DNA from: Haloplanus rubicundus
GTDB taxonomy: Archaea; Halobacteriota; Halobacteria; Halobacteriales; Haloferacaceae
Assembly: GCF_003342675.1 (NCBI RefSeq)
Contig: NZ_CP031148.1
Span: 2,356,001-2,420,000 of the forward strand
DNA: 64,000 bases
Reading direction: 5' to 3'
Below are positions 50,968-61,121 of the stretch, piece after piece. The translations under genes and the position numbers were made by a program. The notes under the pieces are model-generated. The model did no database searches. It saw only the letters and a program-made list of their open reading frames with translations, and was not told the origin of the DNA. Numbering within the stretch: the first letter of the stretch is position 1; the number at the start of each line of letters is the position of its first letter.

Positions 50968-51011
50968 ACGACCGGTCCTCATCGAACGGCTGATCGAAGA
51001 CGGTCGCGACG

Positions 51012-51713
51012 CTAGGCCTCGCCGTAGACGGGGACGGCGGCCCCGCTGGTCACGGTGGCGGCGTCCGAACAGAGGAACAGCACCACGTCGGCGATGTCGG
51101 CCGGATCGACCCACGACTCGTCGGGCGTCATCATCTCCCGGTTCATCGGGGTGTCGATGACGCTCGGCATGACGGCGTTGGCCCGGACCGTCCCCAGGTT
51201 CTCCGTGGCGATGGTCTCGGTCAGGAGGCGCACGCCCGCCTTGCTCGCGCGGTAGATGCCGTCGCCCTCGCCACCCTCCAGCGACGACCGGGCTGACACC
51301 GAGACGACGGCTCCCTCCGTCTCCTGGAGGTGGGGCAGGGCGTGTTTCGAGGCGAGGAACATGGTCTTCAGGTTCACGTCGAAGAGGAAGTCGAACAGGT
51401 CGGCGTCCGTCTCGTGGATGGGATCGCCGCCACGCCAGGTCCCCGCGACGTTCACCAGCGCGTCCAGCCGACCGTGGTCGTCGACGACCGCGTCGACGAC
51501 CCGTTCTACGTCCGCCTCGTCGGTGAAATCACCCCGATAGAACTCGATGGTCTCCGCGTCGACCTGTGCGTCCTCGTCGTCGGGCGAGACGATGTCGGTG
51601 CCACAGACCGTCGCCCCCGCGTCGGCGAAGGCCGCCGCGACGGCGCTCCCGAGGGCGCCACAGGCCCCCGTCACGAGCGCGACGTTGCCCGAGAAGTCGA
51701 ACGAAGCGTCCAT
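51012..51713 (-). CDS. SDR-family oxidoreductase
   Basis: The 233-residue short-chain dehydrogenase has TGACGALGSAVAAAFADAGA near residue 15, NVAG, VSVSARSS with the catalytic Ser, and IYRASK (Tyr-x3-Lys). Asp at the end of beta-2 (CGTDIV) suggests NAD. The C-terminus SGAAVPVYGEA is the usual end. The substrate is unknown. It is divergent from the MEDS sensor kinase, which might regulate it. Confidence 0.88.
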   Translation of the reverse strand: MDASFDFSGNVALVTGACGALGSAVAAAFADAGATVCGTDIVSPDDEDAQVDAETIEFYRGDFTDEADVERVVDAVVDDHGRLDALVNVAGTWRGGDPIHETDADLFDFLFDVNLKTMFLASKHALPHLQETEGAVVSVSARSSLEGGEGDGIYRASKAGVRLLTETIATENLGTVRANAVMPSVIDTPMNREMMTPDESWVDPADIADVVLFLCSDAATVTSGAAVPVYGEA

Positions 51714-51806
51714 GTGGGTCCCCTGGGTCGGCGACCTCATAAGCGTACGCCCGGTACGCGGCGGTGTCGACAGTTGTTTGGTACTGCGGCTGGAAATGTC
51801 GAATAC

Positions 51807-53174
51807 GTGACCGAATCGTACTCGCTGAGCGAAGCGTGGGAGTCGGACGCGAGAACGGTCGATACCCTCCGGAGTGAACTCGCACGCGAGGACCTGGCGC
51901 GGCATCTCGCGCTCTTCTATCAGTCGCCACAGAATCAGCTCGAAGTGGCGGCGACGTTCGTCAAACACGGACTTCGGACGGGAAATCGCTGCCTCTACTT
52001 CGTCGACACCAACGCGCGGTCGACGGTCGAACGCGCGTTTCGGACGGCCGACATCGACGTGGAGCGCCGGGTGGAGAACGGTGACCTGCTGATCGAAAAC
52101 GGCCAGGACGCGTACCGTCAGGCGAACTTCGACCCCGACGAACTGATCACGTTGCTCGCGGACGCGTGCCACGAGAGCGTCGCCGACGAGTACGACGGCC
52201 TCTGGGTGGCGGGCGAACTCTCGTGGTGTTTCCACACCGACCTCACCTACGACCACGTCGTCGGCTTCGAGGCCGACTTCGACGCAGCGTGTCCGGACCT
52301 CCCCGTCACGGCGCTGTGCCAGTACGACCTGAACCAGTTCAACGACGAGTCGGTCGCCAAGGCGCTGTGGACCCACGAACAGATCATCTACCGCTACCGG
52401 CTCTGTGAGAACCCCTACTACATCCCTCCGAACGAGTACCGTTCGGATGGGGGCGGGCTGTTGAACGCCCGGCTGATGCTGGAGCAGATGTACGACCTTG
52501 CCCACGCCCGCAGTCAAGTGACACAGCGCGAACAGCGGCTGTCGGTCGTCAACCGCATCCTTCGACACGACATCCGCAACGACCTGAACGTCGTCCGGGG
52601 GATACTGTCCCTCGTCGCCGACCGAGCGGACCTCGACGACGTGCTTGCGGTGCGGCTCGACACCGCCATCGACCACGTCAACGACATCTTCGAGGTGGCC
52701 GACAAGGCCCGGTACGTGGAGCGGACGATCAGCCGCTCGACGGTCGAACGAACGTCGCTCGCGCCGTTCGTCGCCCGCGCGGTGGAGCGGGTCGAAACGA
52801 CGTTCCCGGAGGCGGATATCGCCGTCTCGGGCGTGAACGACGTCGAAGTGGTGGCGGATACGAATCTCGACGTAGCGCTTACCGAACTCATCGAGTACGC
52901 GATTCGAAACCAGGACGCCGATCCGCGGGTCTCGCTCACCGTCTCGGATCGACCGCCCGAGCGAGTCGTGATCGACGTGGGCTACGACGGCCAACCCGTC
53001 TCGCGGGGGGATCGTCGGGTGCTCGACGACGGCGTCGAGACGCCGCTGCAACACTGCCGTGGGCTGGAACTGTGGCTGGCCAAGTGGGTCGTCGAGAACG
53101 CGCACGGTCGACTCGACTTCCCGCAGGGGGAGGAGTCGTCGATACGGGTCGAGCTGTACCGGTGTCTCGCCTGA
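51807..53174 (+). CDS. MEDS-domain sensor histidine kinase
   Basis: The 455-residue soluble protein has an N-terminal MEDS (DcmR-like sensory) domain at about residues 25-210 (HLALFYQSPQNQLEVAATFV, GNRCLYFVDTNARSTVERAF, LWVAGELSWCF). This is followed by a kinase domain with phosphoacceptor His in NRILRHDIRNDLNVV near residue 250 and a degenerate HATPase segment (TELIEYAIRNQDADPRVSLT). The ATP lid lacks a clear GxGxG, so catalysis may be weak. GTG at 51807 is the start that yields the full MEDS domain. No response regulator is adjacent. Confidence 0.85.
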   Translation: MTESYSLSEAWESDARTVDTLRSELAREDLARHLALFYQSPQNQLEVAATFVKHGLRTGNRCLYFVDTNARSTVERAFRTADIDVERRVENGDLLIENGQDAYRQANFDPDELITLLADACHESVADEYDGLWVAGELSWCFHTDLTYDHVVGFEADFDAACPDLPVTALCQYDLNQFNDESVAKALWTHEQIIYRYRLCENPYYIPPNEYRSDGGGLLNARLMLEQMYDLAHARSQVTQREQRLSVVNRILRHDIRNDLNVVRGILSLVADRADLDDVLAVRLDTAIDHVNDIFEVADKARYVERTISRSTVERTSLAPFVARAVERVETTFPEADIAVSGVNDVEVVADTNLDVALTELIEYAIRNQDADPRVSLTVSDRPPERVVIDVGYDGQPVSRGDRRVLDDGVETPLQHCRGLELWLAKWVVENAHGRLDFPQGEESSIRVELYRCLA

Positions 53175-53255
53175 TACAACCGTGCGTCACGGCACCGATA
53201 CCCACGCTCGTAGCCGGATCGTGACCCTTTTTTCCGGGCTGAGGGTAGCCGGCGC

Positions 53256-54599
53256 ATGGTCCAACAACAGCGAGAGACGTGGGCGACGCGTCTCGGGTTC
53301 ATCCTCGCGGCCGTCGGGAGTGCCGTCGGACTCGGTAACGTCTGGCAGTTCCCGTTCCAGACGGGCGCGAACGGCGGCGCGGCGTTCATCGTCGTCTACC
53401 TCCTCGCCGTCTTCCTGATCGGCTTCCCCGCAATGCTCTCGGAATTCGTGGTCGGCCGGCGGGCCGAGCGCAATCCGATAGACGCCTTCGCCCGCCTCGG
53501 GCACCGCAACTGGAAGGTGGTGGGCGTCCTCGGAACCGTCTCGGCGTTCTGGATCCTCTCGTTCTACAGCGTCGTCGGCGGCTGGGTCATTCGGTACGTC
53601 CTCGGGAGCGCCACCGGCGCCTACTTCTCCGGATCGGAGGCGTACTTCGGCGCCATCGCCGCCGGCCCCGAGGCGGTCGGCTTCCACGCCGTCTTCATGG
53701 CGTTGACCGTCGGCGTCGTCGCCTTCGGCGTCACGGACGGCATCGAACGCTCGACCAAGCTGATGGTGCCGAGCATCGTCCTCTTGCTGGGCGGCCTCGC
53801 CGTCTGGGCCGGGACGCTTCCGGGTGGTGCGGCCGGCTACGCGTACTACCTCTCGCCCGATATCGACGCACTCGTCTCGAATCTCGGCTCCATCCTTCCC
53901 GCCGCCGTCGGGCAGGCCTTCTTCACCCTCTCGCTCGGGATGGGCGCGATGATCACCTACGCCTCCTATCTCGGCCGCGACGACTCCCTGCCGACCGACG
54001 GTGGGACCATCGTGATCCTCAACACGTTCGTCGGCCTGCTGGCGGGGCTGGTGGTCTTTCCCATCCTCTTCTCGCTCGGCATCGATCCCGGGAGCGGTGG
54101 CCTCGGCGCTGCGTTCATCACGCTCGCCGGCGCGTTCGCACAGCTCCCCGCGGGGCGACTCCTCGGCGTCGCCTTCTTCGTCGTCCTCCTCTTGGCGGCG
54201 CTGTCCTCCGCGATTAGCCTCCTCGAAGTCGTCACCTCCTACCTCGTCGACAACACCGACCGCTCGCGGCGCTCCATCGCCGTCGCCCTCGGTCTCGGCA
54301 TCTTCCTCCTCGGCGTGCCGAGCGCGTTCGGCGTACCGATTCTCGCTTGGTACAACGCCGTCGCGTACAACCTGCTGCTCCCGCTCTCGGTGCTTGCCCT
54401 CCTCCTGTTCGTCGGGTGGGTCGACGCCGGCGACGCCGTCGCGGAACTCCGGCGCGGCACCGGCCTGAGCGAGTCGGGCGCCGTCGCGTGGCTCTGGTTC
54501 GTCCGCACCGTCGTGCCGCTGGGCGTCCTCGTGACCCTCTTGCTCGGCCTGCAGAGCCTCGCCGTCCGCGCGGGACTGCTCGCCGAGGCCATCGTGTAG
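53256..54599 (+). CDS. Sodium-dependent SNF-family symporter (first of two)
   Basis: The 447-residue transporter belongs to the neurotransmitter:sodium symporter family (LeuT fold). TM1 carries the hallmark AVGSAVGLGNVWQFPFQTGA, followed by NGGAAFIVVYLLAVFLIGFP. About eleven to twelve helices are visible. The substrate is probably an amino acid. A paralogue follows after 63 bp. Confidence 0.93.
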   Translation: MVQQQRETWATRLGFILAAVGSAVGLGNVWQFPFQTGANGGAAFIVVYLLAVFLIGFPAMLSEFVVGRRAERNPIDAFARLGHRNWKVVGVLGTVSAFWILSFYSVVGGWVIRYVLGSATGAYFSGSEAYFGAIAAGPEAVGFHAVFMALTVGVVAFGVTDGIERSTKLMVPSIVLLLGGLAVWAGTLPGGAAGYAYYLSPDIDALVSNLGSILPAAVGQAFFTLSLGMGAMITYASYLGRDDSLPTDGGTIVILNTFVGLLAGLVVFPILFSLGIDPGSGGLGAAFITLAGAFAQLPAGRLLGVAFFVVLLLAALSSAISLLEVVTSYLVDNTDRSRRSIAVALGLGIFLLGVPSAFGVPILAWYNAVAYNLLLPLSVLALLLFVGWVDAGDAVAELRRGTGLSESGAVAWLWFVRTVVPLGVLVTLLLGLQSLAVRAGLLAEAIV

Positions 54600-54662
54600 G
54601 CTCACCGAGAGACCGCGGGCGACTCGAAACCCACTTGAGCCGCGTTCGCCGACCGAGGAACA

Positions 54663-56072
54663 ATGACACGAGAGACGTGGGCGACACGGACGGGTTTCAT
54701 CCTCGCCGCCGCCGGGAGCGCCGTCGGCCTCGGGAACATCTGGCGGTTCCCCTGGATGACCGCGGAGAACGGCGGCAGCGCCTTCCTGCTCGTCTATCTG
54801 GTCATCGTCCTGGGGGTGGGCGTCCCCGGGCTCCTCGGCGAGTTCGTGATCGGTCGGCGGGCGCGGCGGAACCCGGTCGGCGCGCTCCGTGACCTCTCCG
54901 GGTCGCGGGTCTGGGCCGCCGTCGGCGGCATCTCCGCGATCACGGGCGTCGCGCTCCTCTCCTTTTACAGCGTCGTCGGCGGCTGGATCCTCCGATACCT
55001 GCTGGTCTCGCTGGCCGGTCCCTTCACCGGCGGCGCGGCCTACCTCGCCGACCCGGGCGCGTACTTCGGGAGCGTCTCCTTCGGCGTCGGCGCCGCGGGC
55101 TATCACCTCCTCTTTCTCGCGCTCACCGGCCTGATCGTCCTCGGGGGCGTCCGCCGCGGCATCGAACTGGGGACGAAAGTGATGATGCCCGCCGTCCTCG
55201 CCTTGCTCGTCGGGATGGCCGTCTGGGTCTCCACGCAGTCGGGCGCGGGCGCCGGCTACGACTTCTTTCTCACCTTCGACCTCGAAACGATCCGCGCGAA
55301 CTTCTTCTCGATCCTCGGCCCGGCGGCCGGGCAGGCGCTCTTTACGCTCTCGGTCGGCGCCGGCACCATGATCACCTACGCCTCCTACATCGACGAGGAT
55401 CGGTCGCTCCCGTTCGACGGGTCGGTCATCGCCCTGCTCAACACGGGCGTGGGCGTCCTCGCCGGGCTGGTGGTCTTCCCGCTCCTGTTCTCGCAGGGGA
55501 TCGACCCCGGGAGCGGCGGCCCGGGTACCCTCTTCGTCGGCATCGCGGGCGCGTTCGGCGCCCTGCCCGGTGGAGGCGTGCTGGCCATCCTGTTTTTCGG
55601 CGTCGTCGCCTTCGCGGCGCTGTCGAGTTCGATCAGCATGCTCGAGATTCCGGTCGCCGTCCTCGTCGACGAAGTCGGCTGGTCGCGCCGGCGAGCCGTC
55701 GGCACGCTCCTCGCGCTCATCGCGACGACGGGGACGATCACCGCGTTCCAGCCCGCGCTGTTCGGGTTCGTCTCCGGAACGCTGGTCGACTTCCTGCTCA
55801 CCGGCGGCCTCCTCGCGTTCCTCCTCTTTGCGGGGTGGGTGCTCGGCCGCGACGCGGTGGCGGAGTACGTCACCGGCGCCGGTCCGATCGCGACCCGGCT
55901 GGCGACGCCGTGGCTGTTCGCCGTCGGCGTCGTCATCCCCGTCTTCCTCACCTTCACGCTGCTGACGACGGCGGGCGTCGACGCCCGACTGGGCTTCTGG
56001 CCCACCGTCGTCGCCGCCGTCGTCGCCGTCGCCGTCGTCCTCGCCGGACTGCGGCGGCGGGCGGCGGTTTGA
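54663..56072 (+). CDS. Sodium-dependent SNF-family symporter (second of two)
   Basis: The 469-residue paralogue of the preceding gene has TM1 AAGSAVGLGNIWRFPWMTAE, then NGGSAFLLVYLVIVLGVGVP, and about twelve helices. TM1 differs at substrate-facing positions (WRFPW against WQFPF), which suggests a different substrate. It is convergent with the amidohydrolase gene, 26 bp away. Confidence 0.93.
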   Translation: MTRETWATRTGFILAAAGSAVGLGNIWRFPWMTAENGGSAFLLVYLVIVLGVGVPGLLGEFVIGRRARRNPVGALRDLSGSRVWAAVGGISAITGVALLSFYSVVGGWILRYLLVSLAGPFTGGAAYLADPGAYFGSVSFGVGAAGYHLLFLALTGLIVLGGVRRGIELGTKVMMPAVLALLVGMAVWVSTQSGAGAGYDFFLTFDLETIRANFFSILGPAAGQALFTLSVGAGTMITYASYIDEDRSLPFDGSVIALLNTGVGVLAGLVVFPLLFSQGIDPGSGGPGTLFVGIAGAFGALPGGGVLAILFFGVVAFAALSSSISMLEIPVAVLVDEVGWSRRRAVGTLLALIATTGTITAFQPALFGFVSGTLVDFLLTGGLLAFLLFAGWVLGRDAVAEYVTGAGPIATRLATPWLFAVGVVIPVFLTFTLLTTAGVDARLGFWPTVVAAVVAVAVVLAGLRRRAAV

Positions 56073-56098
56073 GACGGTCCTCGCCGTCCCGGGCCCGA

Positions 56099-57271
56099 TC
56101 AGTCCCGGACGACCGCGCCGTCGGCGACGACCACCGACGGCGATCCGGTCGCGCCGATGTCGTCGAACGGGTCGGCGTCGAACCCGACCACGTCGGCGGG
56201 CGTGCCGGAGGCGAGCACGCCGAGCCCGGGCCGGTCGAGACACTCGGCGGCCGTCCGCGTCGCCGCGGTCAGCGCCGCCGCCTCGGTCATCCCTCCGGCC
56301 ACGAGGCGGCCGAGTTCGAGGTGGACCGCCGGATGTGGGACATTCGGCGACCCGGCGTCGCTGCCGGCCGTGATGGTGATGTCGCGTTCCAGCGCGGCCT
56401 CGAACACCTCGTGGTGGCGCTCGGCCACCCGCTGTGCGTTCTCGTGGGCGTACGCCGGCACGGTCGGTCCCCCCTTCGCGACCGTCTCGTAGATGAACAG
56501 CGTCGGCTCGTAGACGATGTCCGACCCGTCCAGCTTCTCCAGCGTCTCGTCGGCCATCAGGTTCCCGTGTTCGATGGTGTCGGCGCCCGCCTCGACGGCG
56601 GCGTCGATGCCGTCCGTGCCGACGGCGTGGACCGCGACCGGCAGCCCGAAGCGGTGGGCCTCGTCGACGGCCGCCTCGACTTCGGCGGGCGATAGCTCCG
56701 AGACGCCCGGGTCCTCGCCGACGGCCTGCCCGTAGACGCCGCCGGTGGCGCTGATCTTGATGAGATCGGCGCCCTTGCTCCGCTGGGCCCGGACGGTCGA
56801 CCGAACCGCGTCGACCCCGTCGCTCGGGATGCCCCAGAACGGGTCGTGGCCCCCGGTGATGATCACCGTCTTCCCGCTGGCGTGGATCCGGGGGCCGACG
56901 ATCCGTCCCCGCCGGGCCGCGTCGGCGACGGCGATGGCGATGTCGTGGGTGCTGCCGAGATCGCGGATCGTCGTCACGCCACCCTCGACCTGTCTGCGGG
57001 CCATCTCCACCGCGTGGATCGTCTGTTCTTGCTCCGACTGTCGGCGAAGCGTCGCCACCGGATCGCCGCTCCCGTCCCACACCAGATGGACGTGGAGGTC
57101 GATCAGTCCCGGCGTGAGCAGATCGGCCGACAGTTCCCGCTCCCCGTCGCCGGGTTTGTCGTCGTAGACGCCCGTGATCTCGCCGCCGTCGACTGCGAGC
57201 CAAGAATCCGGGCGGCGACCCCGGGCAGCGTCCCACAGGTCGCCGTGTAGGAGAACGTCGTGATCGCTCAC
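56099..57271 (-). CDS. Amidohydrolase-superfamily metal-dependent hydrolase
   Basis: The 390-residue enzyme of the imidazolonepropionase/prolidase-like amidohydrolase group has the metal motif DLHVHL near residue 62, a probable carboxylated Lys in LIKISATGGVYG, then HAVGTDGI, IEHGNLM and the catalytic Asp in AGSDAGSPNVPHP. It likely cleaves a cyclic amide or Xaa-Pro-type bond. GTG at 57271 is chosen since the sequence before it is basic and unconserved. Confidence 0.88.
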   Translation of the reverse strand: MSDHDVLLHGDLWDAARGRRPDSWLAVDGGEITGVYDDKPGDGERELSADLLTPGLIDLHVHLVWDGSGDPVATLRRQSEQEQTIHAVEMARRQVEGGVTTIRDLGSTHDIAIAVADAARRGRIVGPRIHASGKTVIITGGHDPFWGIPSDGVDAVRSTVRAQRSKGADLIKISATGGVYGQAVGEDPGVSELSPAEVEAAVDEAHRFGLPVAVHAVGTDGIDAAVEAGADTIEHGNLMADETLEKLDGSDIVYEPTLFIYETVAKGGPTVPAYAHENAQRVAERHHEVFEAALERDITITAGSDAGSPNVPHPAVHLELGRLVAGGMTEAAALTAATRTAAECLDRPGLGVLASGTPADVVGFDADPFDDIGATGSPSVVVADGAVVRD

Positions 57272-57439
57272 GGCCTCGCGCCCTCCCGGCGTCCGCCGTC
57301 GGCCGGCCGTCCGTGCCCACCCGTGTGCGTTCGTACCATGTGTCGTTGGCACACGGCAGCCACCTAACTGTTTCGTCAGTCCGGCGGAATCCTTTTGCCA
57401 GTCCTCGAACCTTTAGTGGATAATGAAAGGTGGTCGCCC

Positions 57440-58990
57440 ATGACCATGGAAGATCGGATCGAGGAGCTCCGGGAGAAACGGGAGCGGGCGCTCCTCGGTG
57501 GGGGCGAAGACCGGATCGAGTCCCAGCACTCGAAGGGGAAGATGACCGCCCGGGAGCGGGTCGACTACTTCCTCGACGACGGGACCTTCCGCGAGTTCGA
57601 CCAGTTCCGTACCCACCGAACCAGCAAGTTCGGAATGGAGGAGCGCAAGCTCCCCGGCGACGGCGTCGTGACGGGGTACGGCGAGGTGAACGGCCGAAAG
57701 ACGTTCGTCTTCGCCCACGACTTCACGGTCTTCGGCGGATCGCTCGGCGAGGTGATGTCCGAGAAGATCTGCAAGGTGATGGACAAGGCGATGGACGTGG
57801 GCGCGCCCATCGTCGGCCTCAACGACTCGGCGGGCGCGCGCATCCAGGAAGGGGTGCGGAGCCTCGCGGGCTTCACCGACATCTTCCACCGCAACGAGCA
57901 AGCCAGCGGCGTCGTCCCCCAGATTTCGGGGATCATGGGCCCTTGCGCCGGCGGCGCCGTCTACTCGCCCGCCATCACCGACTTCATCTTCATGGTGAAA
58001 GACACGAGCCACATGTTCATCACCGGCCCGGACGTGATCAAGACCGTCACGGGCGAGGAGGTGAGCTTCGAGGAACTCGGCGGAGCGACCACCCACGCTT
58101 CTCGCACCGGCGTCGCCCACCGCGCCTTCGAGGACGAGGAGACGGCACTCGACAACATCCGCCGGCTACTCTCCTATCTCCCGCAGAACAACGTCGAGGA
58201 CCCGCCGCGGGTCGACCCGTGGGACGACCCCGAGCGCTCGGCGGACGAACTGAAGACCGTCGTCCCGGATCAGCCCCAGAAACCGTACGACATGATCGAC
58301 GTGATCGGCGGCACCGTCGACGAGGGCTCCTTCTTCGAGGTCCACGACAGCTGGGCGAAAAACGTCGTCGTCGGCTTCGGCCGCCTCGACGGCCACTCGG
58401 TCGGCGTCGTCGCCAACCAGCCCCGGTCGAACGCCGGGACGCTGACCGTCGACGCGAGCATGAAGGCCTCGCGGTTCGTCCGCTTCTGTGACGCCTTCAA
58501 CGTGCCCATCCTCACCTTCGTCGACGTGCCCGGCTACATGCCGGGGACCGAACAGGAACATCGCGGGATCATCCGTCACGGGGCGAAACTGCTCTACGCC
58601 TACTCGGAGGCGACCGTTCCCCTGCTGACGGTCATCACGCGGAAGGCCTACGGCGGCGCCTACTGCGTCATGGCGTCGAAACATCTCGGCGCCGACGTGA
58701 ACTACGCGTGGCCGACCGCCGAACTCGCCGTCATGGGGCCGGAAGGCGCCGTGAACGTCCTCTACAGCGACGAACTGGCGGACGCGGACGACGCGGACGC
58801 CCGACGGGCGGACCTCGTCGAGGAGTACCGCGAGGAGTTCGCCAACCCCTACACCGCCGCCGACCGCGGGTTCATCGACGACGTGATCGAACCGCAGGAC
58901 ACCCGGGCGCGCCTCGTCGACGATCTGCACATGCTGAAGACGAAACGCGAGAGCAACCCGGAGAAGAAACACGGCAACATCCCGATATGA
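57440..58990 (+). CDS. pccB: Acyl-CoA carboxylase carboxyltransferase (propionyl-CoA carboxylase beta)
   Basis: The 516-residue carboxyltransferase moves CO2 from biotin to propionyl- or acetyl-CoA. It has [74 protein letters not shown] and [18 protein letters not shown], the two acyl-CoA/biotin oxyanion regions. The next gene encodes the small PccX subunit. The biotin carboxylase/BCCP subunit is not in this window. Confidence 0.95.
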   Translation: MTMEDRIEELREKRERALLGGGEDRIESQHSKGKMTARERVDYFLDDGTFREFDQFRTHRTSKFGMEERKLPGDGVVTGYGEVNGRKTFVFAHDFTVFGGSLGEVMSEKICKVMDKAMDVGAPIVGLNDSAGARIQEGVRSLAGFTDIFHRNEQASGVVPQISGIMGPCAGGAVYSPAITDFIFMVKDTSHMFITGPDVIKTVTGEEVSFEELGGATTHASRTGVAHRAFEDEETALDNIRRLLSYLPQNNVEDPPRVDPWDDPERSADELKTVVPDQPQKPYDMIDVIGGTVDEGSFFEVHDSWAKNVVVGFGRLDGHSVGVVANQPRSNAGTLTVDASMKASRFVRFCDAFNVPILTFVDVPGYMPGTEQEHRGIIRHGAKLLYAYSEATVPLLTVITRKAYGGAYCVMASKHLGADVNYAWPTAELAVMGPEGAVNVLYSDELADADDADARRADLVEEYREEFANPYTAADRGFIDDVIEPQDTRARLVDDLHMLKTKRESNPEKKHGNIPI

Positions 58991-59247
58991 ACCTGAACGT
59001 TCCCGACGACGCCGACGACGCGGAGGCGGCCGCCATCGCCGCCGCCGTAGGTGCCCACCTCACCGACCGGGACCGCGCCGTGGCCGCCGCGGCCGCCGCG
59101 GCCGCCGCGGGCGACGAGGAGTCGTGGCGGGGGCGCAAGTGGGCCTTCGCCGGCCGGATCGACGGTCTACAGGGGCGATCGATCCGCGTCCCCGAGACGG
59201 CACCGACCGACGGGTGGACGGCGTCGGGCCGAACGGATCGGTTCTGA
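58987..59247 (+). CDS. pccX: Small subunit of acyl-CoA carboxylase (PccX-like)
   Basis: The 86-residue acidic protein ([20 protein letters not shown]..., then [20 protein letters not shown]) resembles the PccX small subunit reported for haloarchaeal propionyl-CoA carboxylase. An Ala-rich stretch precedes a [12 protein letters not shown] motif that probably contacts the carboxyltransferase. Its ATG overlaps the pccB stop (ATGA). Confidence 0.85.
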   Translation: MNLNVPDDADDAEAAAIAAAVGAHLTDRDRAVAAAAAAAAAGDEESWRGRKWAFAGRIDGLQGRSIRVPETAPTDGWTASGRTDRF

Positions 59248-59273
59248 GTCCGGCGCAAGGCGCCGTCCAGTAG

Positions 59274-59281
59274 GCATATAC
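59274..59281 (+). promoter_or_regulatory. Box A deciding the start of the PAS sensor kinase
   Basis: GCATATAC lies about 28 bp before GTG at 59306, supporting that start for a leaderless transcript over GTG at 59291. Confidence 0.5.
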
Positions 59282-59305
59282 GTACCCCACGTGTACGCGA
59301 GCGTC

Positions 59306-60877
59306 GTGAGCGGAGAACACGGCCGGACCGACGAGGTACGCGTCGGCCCCACCGTCGCCGAGGGATACGGGAGCGGGCGCGCGGGATTGGTCGGCTGGAT
59401 CGATATCGTCGGATCGCAACTCTCCCCGGCCTGGCGACGACGACTCGGAAGCGGAATCGTCGCCGGCGTCGGCGGCCTCCTCGTCGGAATTCCGTTCTAT
59501 CACCTGTCCCGACACGCCCTCTCGGCCGAGGCGCTCGCCGGGGACGCGTTGCCGCTCCTATTCGGTGTCGTTCTGCTCGGCGTCGGAGCGTGGCTGGGCT
59601 GGCTGAGCGACGACGACCTGGCGCCGCTTGTGACGGCGTTCTGGGTCACCGTCGGCCTCGGCGTTACGGTGCTCGTCACGCTCTATTTCCTCACCCTCCA
59701 CGTCGCGCACGGCCACGTCGTCGAGTCGCAGTGGTTTCTCGTCTACGACGTGGGTGCCACCGGCGCAGTCGCCGGCCTCCTCATCAGCCGGTACGACGTT
59801 CGCTCGCGGCGTCGGAATCGGCGGCTGAGCCAGCAGGAGCGTCGCTTTCGAGCGGTGTTCGAGGGGACGCTCGACGCCCTCGTCGTCGTCGACGACGAGG
59901 GGCGGTATCTGGAGGCGAATCCGGCGGCTGCCGATCTGTTCGGCCTGCCGCGGGAGGAGTTGATCGGGAAACACGTCGCCGAGTTCACACCCGACGACCT
60001 GGCGGTCGAGGAGAACTGGTCGGCGTTCCTCGATGGTCCCGGCCAACGTGGCGAGTACGAACTCGTCCGAGCGGACGGCGAGACGCGGACCATCGCCGTC
60101 GCCGCCACCCCGAACGTCCTCGCTGGCCGCCATCTGGCGGCGCTACGTGACGTGACCGAGCGGGTCGAACGCGAAGCCGACCTCGACCGCGAGCGCGCCC
60201 GCGTCGAGTTCCTCAATCGCCTTCTCAGACACAACGTCCTCAACGGCATGAACCTCGTGTTGGCGAAACTCGACGCCGTCGAACCGTCCGTGCCGGCCGA
60301 CTGCCGCGACGACGTCGCGGCGGCGCGTCACCGGGGCGAGGAAATCGTCGATCTGATCCAGACGGCCAGACGGCTCGCGACTGACGTATCGACCGACGGC
60401 ACCGACCGACGGATCGACGTGCGCGAACCGCTGACCGAGGCCGTCGCGGACCTGCGAACGGCCTCTCCGGAGGCGACAGTCGAGTGCGACGTGTCCGACC
60501 AGGCGGTGTGGGTCCGCGCCGACGGCATGGTCGGGACGGTGTTCGAGCACCTCCTGACGAACGCGGTCCAGCACAACGACCCGGCGTCGGTCCGCGTCAC
60601 GGCGACGGTGTCGGTCGATCCGGAGACGGTCACGGTCACCGTCGCCGACGACGGCGAGGGGGTGCCGCCCGAACGGCTGGCGCAACTGTTCGACGAGGAG
60701 GTGTTCGCCCACACGCGCGACTGGGGTGGGTTCGGCCTCTCCATCGTGCAGGCGCTCGTTCAGGAGTACGACGGCTGCGTGTGGGCCGAGACCAACGACC
60801 CGAGCGGGATGGTCGTCCACGTCGAACTCCCGCGTGCCGCGGAGCCGGACGGCGACGGTCGCGACTCGTCGGCGTGA
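59306..60877 (+). CDS. Membrane PAS sensor histidine kinase
   Basis: The 523-residue kinase has four membrane helices (about residues 40-150), a PAS domain (about 175-285; VFEGTLDALVVVDDEGRYLE, FGLPREELIGKHVAEFTPDD), a His-box FLNRLLRHNVLNGMNLVLAK and a HATPase domain with N-box HLLTNAVQHND, DDGEGVPPERL and GFGLSIVQALVQEY. It probably senses a membrane or redox cue. No partner regulator is adjacent. Confidence 0.9.
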   Translation: MSGEHGRTDEVRVGPTVAEGYGSGRAGLVGWIDIVGSQLSPAWRRRLGSGIVAGVGGLLVGIPFYHLSRHALSAEALAGDALPLLFGVVLLGVGAWLGWLSDDDLAPLVTAFWVTVGLGVTVLVTLYFLTLHVAHGHVVESQWFLVYDVGATGAVAGLLISRYDVRSRRRNRRLSQQERRFRAVFEGTLDALVVVDDEGRYLEANPAAADLFGLPREELIGKHVAEFTPDDLAVEENWSAFLDGPGQRGEYELVRADGETRTIAVAATPNVLAGRHLAALRDVTERVEREADLDRERARVEFLNRLLRHNVLNGMNLVLAKLDAVEPSVPADCRDDVAAARHRGEEIVDLIQTARRLATDVSTDGTDRRIDVREPLTEAVADLRTASPEATVECDVSDQAVWVRADGMVGTVFEHLLTNAVQHNDPASVRVTATVSVDPETVTVTVADDGEGVPPERLAQLFDEEVFAHTRDWGGFGLSIVQALVQEYDGCVWAETNDPSGMVVHVELPRAAEPDGDGRDSSA

Positions 60878-60901
60878 GCTATCGTCGAGAAGAGCTCCGT
60901 C

Positions 60902-61096
60902 TCAGGCGTTGGCGGCCGCGCTCGCCTTCTTGCGCGTGATGTAGCCCGCGATGCGGTTGCGGACGCCCTTCGACTCCACGTTCGTCAGCTTCGTGACGCT
61001 GTCCTTGTTGGTCTCGAAGTCGGTGTTGAACGCCTCCGGATACCGCTCCAGGAGGATGCCCCCGAGCTGTTTGACGTATTTGGGTTTGATGGCCAT
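60902..61096 (-). CDS. rps17e: 30S ribosomal protein S17e
   Basis: The 64-residue eS17 protein (MAIKPKYVKQLGGILLERYP, then NKDSVTKLTNVESKGVRNRI) is specific to archaea and eukaryotes. It lies 25 bp downstream of the DUF447 gene on the same strand. Confidence 0.97.
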   Translation of the reverse strand: MAIKPKYVKQLGGILLERYPEAFNTDFETNKDSVTKLTNVESKGVRNRIAGYITRKKASAAANA

Positions 61097-61121
61097 ATCC
61101 GTACGTTCCGCCGCTGGGCCA

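Noticed and set aside
53187-57320. 1377-codon minus-strand frame across both SNF transporters
   Set aside because: It is a shadow of high-GC coding DNA; it reads through the reverse of two obvious transporters and out of frame with the amidohydrolase.
57440-58990. Methylmalonyl-CoA decarboxylase alpha as an alternative to pccB
   Set aside because: No decarboxylase membrane subunit is nearby and the coupled PccX-like gene supports a carboxylase.
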